In this document: positions 25,755 through 30,000 of the stretch, in pieces | How the letters are laid out: each line of letters starts with the position of its first letter | Position numbering within the stretch: the stretch's first letter is position 1 | From: Symbiodinium natans | Taxonomy: Eukaryota > Sar > Dinophyceae > Suessiales > Symbiodiniaceae | Assembly: GCA_905221605.1 (NCBI GenBank) | Contig: CAJNDS010002079.1 | Location: 1,010,001-1,040,000, forward strand | Direction: 5' to 3' | DNA length: 30,000 bases | The notes under the pieces: model-generated | Seen by the model: only the letters and a program-made list of their open reading frames with translations | The model's database searches: none | Told to the model about the DNA's origin: nothing | Program-made: the position numbers and the translations under genes

Positions 25755-25830
25755 GGGTTTAGGGTTTAGGGTTTAGGGTTTAGGGTTTAGGGTTTAGGGT
25801 TTAGGGTTTAGGGTTTAGGTTTAGGGTTTC
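25755..25830 (+). repeat. TTTAGGG array (about 11 units)
   Basis: Clean apart from one shortened and one TTTCGGG unit near the right end. Confidence 0.97.
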
Positions 25831-25949
25831 GGGTTTAGGGTTCCAAACTTAAACCTTGTAGATCCTAAACCCTGCGCGTGCCTGCATTGCTCGGTTCGAG
25901 GGCGGCGGAGGGGGAGAAGGCGGCGCCTTCAAAATGGCACTTTAAGAAC

Positions 25950-26043
25950 CCCAAACCCAAAACCCAAAACCCAAAACCCAAAACCCAAAACCCAAAACCC
26001 TAAACCCTAAACCCTAAACCCTAAACCCTAAACCTAAACCCTA
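25950..26043 (-). repeat. CCCAAAA run followed by CCCTAAA
   Basis: Six or seven consecutive CCCAAAA units and then about six CCCTAAA units: another homogeneous variant run. 26044-26430 is unassigned apart from a CA-rich patch (26300-26345). Confidence 0.96.
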
Positions 26044-26430
26044 AGCGGGAAACACCGAACCCGAATATCCTAGTTGGAGGTAGTTAGGGGTACGAGCTTT
26101 CATCTGTTACCATGCTACGGGGACAACACCATCACCCGTACAATCGTAAATTCATCCACGTTCCTCAACGAGAGCCCAGCTGAATCCCCCATCCAGTACG
26201 CCTGACCTATTTGCCTGTGAGGCTTAGTTTATAAAGGAAACAGGGCCGAAGAGCTTGCTGCTTGTTACAAGTATAGGGTTCACAAGGGAACCTAGTCTTC
26301 TCTCCCACCCCCCACCCCCACACACACACACATTCTCAAACAAAAAAAAAACAGGGTTCAGGGGTTCAAGGGTCACGATGACTTGGGGTCCTTAGGGACT
26401 CACCCCCCAGCAAGAGTAACACGTGGGACG

Positions 26431-26523
26431 TAGCCAAGTGTCCATATGATAACGAGGGCACCCTTTTTGAGGTTGGGTACTTCTACTTAAGTAGAACCAA
26501 AGGTGGGCAACGCTGGGCTATGA
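26431..26523. mobile_element. Possible diverged family C element
   Basis: Has gagggcacccttttt.gaggttgggtact and a right part aaaggtgggcaacgctgggctatgaag in the order of family C. The ends are poorly conserved. Confidence 0.3.
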
Positions 26524-26624
26524 AGAACACAGCCGATTTGCCTGGCCCCACTTCGGGCTGCTGCCACCAAGCGCCCAATCCAAGTCGAAGTCCTACTGCC
26601 AATTAGGGGTTGAGGTGAAGGGTT

Positions 26625-26693
26625 ACCCTAAACCCTAAACCCTAAACCCTAAACCCTAAACCCTAAACCCTAAACCCTAAACCCTAAACCCTC
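26625..26693 (-). repeat. CCCTAAA array (about 10 units)
   Basis: Clean; the left arm of the next core. Confidence 0.97.
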
Positions 26694-26815
26694 GGGGTTC
26701 GGTGCTCAGAGGCGGCTGTATGAAGCCCTTAACACCCTCCACGCCCCTGAGGAAACTGCTCTAGGGCTGCACTTGGGGTTTGGGGGGAGGGGGAGTCCAG
26801 AATTTGTTTGCGGCA
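26694..26815. other. Inter-array core with 10-bp stem
   Basis: CTCAGAGGCG (26705-26714) pairs with CGCCCCTGAG (26742-26751) with a single mismatch and a 27-nt loop. The following TTTAGGG-like block (26816-26835) is short and decayed. 26836-27036 is unassigned. Confidence 0.55.
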
Positions 26816-27036
26816 TAGGGTTTGTTTAGGGTTCAGGGCACTCCTGAGGGTTTTAGGAGCAGGGTATGTGGACTCGGCATCCCCAAACCTGCCTTGAACC
26901 TACCCGACAAGCAAACCTAAACCCTGACCCCTTAAAACCCCAACCCAGCTAAGCTTACGATCCACCCTTGACCCGCGAAAGCCTTAACCACATACATCCA
27001 ACCTACATCCCCAATTCCGAAACTGCAAAGGAGCCT

Positions 27037-27090
27037 AAACCCTTATAAACCCTAAACCCTAAACCCTAAACCCTAAACCCTAAACCCTGA
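27037..27090 (-). repeat. CCCTAAA array (about 7 units)
   Basis: Clean. 27091-27569 is an AT-moderate stretch with the inverted repeat below and no gene. Confidence 0.96.
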
Positions 27091-27221
27091 CTCTAAAACA
27101 TGTTTCTAGGGGGACTCCGAACCCAACAAGACCACCGAACCACCAAAACAAATAAACCCTGAGGGTCCATGTACCCATATGGTCCGCTCTGAAAAGTCGG
27201 GTCCTTTTTTGGGTGCCCTAA

Positions 27222-27307
27222 GGGTCCATGTACCGCATTGGTATATACTGGGCCCCACAGTCCCGATATAGGAGGTGCTGTTATTCCTTACTTCGGTGCA
27301 TGGACCC
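27222..27307. mobile_element. Inverted-repeat element H
   Basis: GGGTCCATGTACCGCA at 27222-27237 is complementary, with two mismatches, to 27292-27307. The phrase tttttgggtgccctaa precedes it (27206-27221) and recurs at about 27419-27434; a third ggtccatg copy lies near 27164. Probably a small nonautonomous element or nested copies. Confidence 0.5.
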
Positions 27308-27569
27308 AAAGGACTAGTTGTCCAGTGCCTGGGGGAACTAGAGGTTATAACCCTTGTGGATTATAAGGTGCTTATACTGCCCCAGAAAGGCTAAAGGTTA
27401 CCGACTCTACTACTAAGTTTTTGGGTGCCCTAAATATTAGGGGCCGCCTTATCATATCAACCTCGAAAGGACTATAAAAAATCATACAAGTGACCATATA
27501 GTATGTCCTTGAGCCTTAGAGGGATTCCCCTACAGTAGCTATACGGCCCTGCTGTGTAGGAGCATGGAC

Positions 27570-27630
27570 CCCTAAACCCTAAACCCTAAACCCTAAACCC
27601 TAAACCCTAAACTCTAAACCCCAAACCCTG
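27570..27630 (-). repeat. CCCTAAA array (about 8 units)
   Basis: The left arm of the next core. Confidence 0.96.
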
Positions 27631-27722
27631 AGGGTATCTGGGCAGTACCGGCCCCCAGACGGGCTGCTGCGCCCATGGGCGGAGGGGGCGGGGGCGAAGG
27701 TAGGCCAGCCTCCCAGAAGGGG
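27631..27722. other. GC-rich core with 12-bp palindrome
   Basis: CGCCCATGGGCG at 27670-27681 is a perfect palindrome. CTGGG...CCCAG brackets 27638-27658. Confidence 0.55.
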
Positions 27723-27770
27723 TTGGGGTTTGGGTTTAGGGTTTAAGGTTTAGGGTTTAGGGTTTAGGGT
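27723..27770 (+). repeat. TTTAGGG array (about 6 units)
   Basis: The right arm of the preceding core. Confidence 0.94.
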
Positions 27771-27780
27771 CCGCCGACCC

Positions 27781-27858
27781 TAGCGGCGTGTTGGATGGGA
27801 AAAGGATGTGAAAACCTCCCTCCTTGCCCCCAAAACTGCGGGGACAAGGGGGGGGGGG
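27781..27858 (-). repeat. Dispersed retroelement-associated segment, copy 2
   Basis: Shares gcggcgtgttggatggg with 10138-10215, and the next ~60 bp align with substitutions up to a poly-G run. On the minus strand both copies encode an HPTRR-ending peptide. The adjoining sequence to 27960 is unassigned. Confidence 0.65.
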
Positions 27859-27967
27859 TCGGTGCACAATTTTTTCGTGGAGGACCGCGCCACCCGCACA
27901 GCGTAAACAGGCGGTTCAGCACAGGGGGGTAGGGGCGCCCGCAGCAAAATCAGTGTTTTCCTCCCCC

Positions 27968-28094
27968 AACCCCCCGCACCCCCACCCCCCCCCCACTCCC
28001 CCACCCCCCCCACCCCCCCCCCCACCCACCCCCCCCCCCCCCCCCCCCCCACCCCCCCCCCCTACCCCCCCCCCCCCCCCTACCCCCCCCCCCC
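27968..28094 (+). repeat. Interrupted poly-C tract
   Basis: Almost pure C with single A or T interruptions. Polyproline and polyglycine frames across it are artefacts. Confidence 0.96.
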
Positions 28095-28229
28095 TTTTTC
28101 CCCCTCTTTTTGGCTTGCCCCCTAACCCCCCCCAAACGTTGGATGATCTTCGAACCATGCGAGCGGGTTTAGACCTCTCAACTATGCTCCAGCGGGGTCG
28201 GCGGCTTGAGCCGGAGGCTCTTAAATTTG

Positions 28230-28320
28230 GGGTTTAGGGTTTAGGGTTTAGGGTTTAGGGTTTAGGGTTTAGGGTTTAGGTTTAGGGTTTAGGGATTAGA
28301 GTTTAGGGTGCAGGGTTGAG
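28230..28320 (+). repeat. TTTAGGG array (about 12 units)
   Basis: Clean to about 28290, then decayed. Confidence 0.96.
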
Positions 28321-28400
28321 AGTTTTTCGGGTTTGGGGTGGTTGGCCTCAAGGCTTTTGAGCATCGCCGCCCTTGCGACTGCCCCCAGTGAGGATGCTGT

Positions 28401-28465
28401 GGTTTAGGGTTTAGGGTTTAGGGTTTAGGGCCAGTTTAGGGTTTAGGGTTTAGGGTTTAGGGTTA
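28401..28465 (+). repeat. TTTAGGG array (about 9 units)
   Basis: Interrupted once by ccag at about 28431. Confidence 0.96.
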
Positions 28466-28507
28466 AGAGTACCAATATCCCTCGACCTACCTGCTGCTGT
28501 CGTCTGG

Positions 28508-28816
28508 GTGTGGTCGGGCGAGGATGAGCAGGAGGATAGCAGAGAGGAACCAGATCCAAAAGGGTTCAGGGCTCTCGCCGCTTGGGGGCTTCGCTATCCG
28601 CCACCTGAAGATTCATGGGTAGGTATAAGCACAGCTAGAAGTACCCAATACAAGATTATAGCCAGTTATAGCTATGCCTACCCACTTGTAGCCCCTGTTA
28701 CAACAACCCATGAGCCTTCAAGCAAGAGCATTGCTTCATCGGCCGACACAATCAGCAAGGCCCACCATTCTAGTACTTCCCTTCCTCATAGTTCGGAGGC
28801 CAGCAATATAGTGTAG
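28508..28816 (+). CDS. Unrecognised open frame, about 102 residues
   Basis: An open frame in a 540-bp telomere-free stretch (28466-29011). It has no ATG near its start (GTG at 28508), so it would be part of an exon if real. The N-terminal part is acidic (GEDEQEDSREEPDPKG), then mixed, with a Ser/Thr/His-rich C-terminal third. There is no recognisable domain. The residue use is not that of a simple repeat, which is the only argument in its favour. Confidence 0.22.
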   Translation: MWSGEDEQEDSREEPDPKGFRALAAWGLRYPPPEDSWVGISTARSTQYKIIASYSYAYPLVAPVTTTHEPSSKSIASSADTISKAHHSSTSLPHSSEASNIV

Positions 28817-29011
28817 TCCTCGCTCCTGAGCGTTGGATTTCAAAGCTCTTGGTGTACGCTCCCCAGTGACGGCTTATCGTAATTTCAGGTTTGTATGCGC
28901 GGTGCCAAAGCCAAAAACGCACTTCACCACCACATCAACTCACCCCCCCCCCCCCCCGCAAGAAACGAATCCATTCCCAGCGAAGGTTACGAGGGTGCGC
29001 AAAGGGGTGTC

Positions 29012-29062
29012 AAGAGCCCTAAACCCTACACCCCAAACCCTAAACCCTAAACCCTAAACCCT
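29012..29062 (-). repeat. CCCTAAA array
   Basis: Seven units with CCCTACA and CCCCAAA variants. A 76-bp core with a CTCGCGAG palindrome (near 29120) follows. Confidence 0.95.
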
Positions 29063-29139
29063 GACACTTTCAAACTCTACGATCCAACCCCCAGGTGGGC
29101 GCCTCTCCTCTGCCTTGCCTCGCGAGTCAGAAGGTCTTA

Positions 29140-29250
29140 GGGTTTATATGGCTTGGGGTTTGGGGTTTGGGGTTTGGGGTTTGGGGTTTGGGGTTTAGGG
29201 TTTAGGGTTTGGGGTTTAGGGTTTGGGGTTTAGGGTTGTAGGGTTGTAGG
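29140..29250 (+). repeat. TTTGGGG/TTTAGGG array
   Basis: Seven consecutive TTTGGGG units (about 29155-29200), then mixed units, then two GGGTTGTA units. Confidence 0.96.
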
Positions 29251-29371
29251 GTATATGGGGTTTAGACGGGGGTGTTGGGCCTACAGGTGATTGAGGGGTG
29301 ATGGCCCACAAGGCTCAGGACGCTTGGGGGGCCACCCAGCAGAGGAGTGTTTGCATGCGCGGCAATCCACC

Positions 29372-29500
29372 CTAGCCCTAAACCCTAAAACGGAAACCCT
29401 AAACCCTGAACCCTAAACCCTAAACCCTGAACCCTAAACCCGAAACCCTGAACCCTATACCCTAAACCCCCTAAACCCTGAACCATGAACCCTGAACCCT
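29372..29500 (-). repeat. CCCTAAA/CCCTGAA array
   Basis: About 18 units, with CCCTGAA increasing to the right. Confidence 0.94.
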
Positions 29501-29608
29501 GCCTCAAGCCCCACCGTGAACCCCATTGGTGGGTCTTGGCACGAAGCTTCTTGATTGCCCCGAGCCCCATTAATTTCTGGCTAAGCACCCCTCCCCCCCT
29601 CCCCCTTG
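29501..29608. other. Inter-array core with inverted repeat
   Basis: CCCACC (29510-29515) pairs with GGTGGG (29528-29533), loop 12 nt. 108 bp in total. Confidence 0.5.
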
Positions 29609-29660
29609 CGGGTTTAGGGTTTAGGGTTTAGGGAGTTTAGGGTTTCGGGTTTAGGGTTTT
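29609..29660 (+). repeat. TTTAGGG array (about 7 units)
   Basis: Slightly degenerate. 29661-29881 is unassigned. Confidence 0.93.
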
Positions 29661-29881
29661 AGGAGTTTGTGTCTGACGCACCAAGGCTGTGTCTAGGTTG
29701 GCCCATGGAACCCCAAAAACAAGAATCCTAAATCTGATGCCTGGACCCTCAGCCCTCAAGCCTAGACCCGAACCAAGAAGGAAATACGGGGTCAGGGTTT
29801 GGGCTTGGGGTTTCAGGTTTAGACTTTCAACCCAAAACCCTGCAAGGTGGATCCAACAATCGAAGATAAGCAATACCCTGT

Positions 29882-29951
29882 GGATGCTCCCCCTTTACTA
29901 TACTCTAATCCCTATAAATGTTCCTGACTGTTAGCATAAGGGGGAAGGACC
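29882..29951. mobile_element. Family A element, diverged (about 70 bp)
   Basis: The left end GGATGCTCCCCCTTTACTA is mirrored by the right end TTAGCATAAGGGGGAAGGACC. The inner aatccctat and gactgtta blocks remain, but the interior is shorter than in the 99-bp copies. Confidence 0.6.
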
Positions 29952-30000
29952 GGTTTTCGCCTGCTGCGCGGGACAGGCGGCCGCCCGGCGTCCTCCGAAG

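Noticed and set aside
27780-28237. Glycine- or proline-rich open frames on both strands
   Set aside because: They arise from the interrupted poly-C tract; only the 27781-27858 segment has a supported relation elsewhere.
1-30000. A true chromosome end
   Set aside because: Telomere-type blocks occur throughout in both orientations and are short; neither window edge ends in a long terminal array.
1-30000. CRISPR arrays
   Set aside because: The repeats are telomere-type heptamers or MITE pairs with no regular repeat-spacer pattern, and the context is eukaryotic.
1-30000. tRNA, 5S rRNA or dinoflagellate spliced-leader genes
   Set aside because: Scanning by eye for T-loop-like GGTTCGA words and for the spliced-leader core gave no context that folds or matches.

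Overview
This window is eukaryotic repeat-rich DNA with no intact, recognisable gene. Its dominant component is the 7-bp telomere-type repeat TTTAGGG/CCCTAAA, present in more than 60 interstitial blocks in both orientations, from a few units to about 33 units. TTTAGGG is the telomere unit of plants and green algae and of several alveolates (dinoflagellates, chromerids, coccidia such as Eimeria and Toxoplasma). The density of interstitial blocks, the mid GC content and the decayed Ty1/copia and RNase H retroelement pieces suggest an alveolate or similar protist. This is an inference: no rRNA, tRNA, spliced leader or conserved gene is present to settle it. The CAG repeats known from Eimeria repeat-rich segments are not prominent. 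In the feature list, strand '+' on a telomeric block means TTTAGGG reads on the given strand, and '-' means CCCTAAA does.

Layout. The blocks tend to alternate in orientation. In about 25 places a CCCTAAA block is followed, after a short (mostly 76-133 bp), usually GC-rich, otherwise unique 'core', by a TTTAGGG block. This is the polarity of a telomere-capped fragment. Many cores hold a hairpin or perfect palindrome (for example 1053-1068, 2472-2485, 9986-10003, 22402-22422, 22767-22816, 26705-26751), so the module is an inverted repeat with telomeric arms and a palindromic centre. The opposite intervals (TTTAGGG then CCCTAAA) are more AT-rich and hold many of the short MITE-like inverted-repeat elements. 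I could group these by eye into families: A (7540, 9802, 11229, 17385, 29882), B (6069, 10611, 17065, 22080), C (2748, 4342, 11117, 13347, 20212, 23308, 26431), D (22179, 23763) and several single elements.

Coding remnants. On the minus strand, 23412-24050 is a decayed Ty1/copia reverse transcriptase (YVDD, then LGIQI) interrupted by a family D element with an apparent TTAATC target duplication. Minus 10131-10532 carries the C-terminal signature of a retroelement RNase H. A segment at its downstream end recurs at 27781-27858. Minus 3203-3397 weakly resembles an internally deleted histone H3. Open frames at 15329-15754 (minus), 20838-21044 and 28508-28816 are unrecognised. Other open frames are mostly translations of telomeric, poly-G/C or GA repeats.

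Other repeats include homopolymers (63 C at 12130, 31 G at 5769), AT and GA microsatellites, a C-run minisatellite at 15791-16090, and several local duplications. Nothing suggests cooperating genes; the window reads as a heterochromatin-like or intergenic mosaic built by telomeric-repeat insertion or amplification and small transposable elements. Family names A-N are labels used only here.
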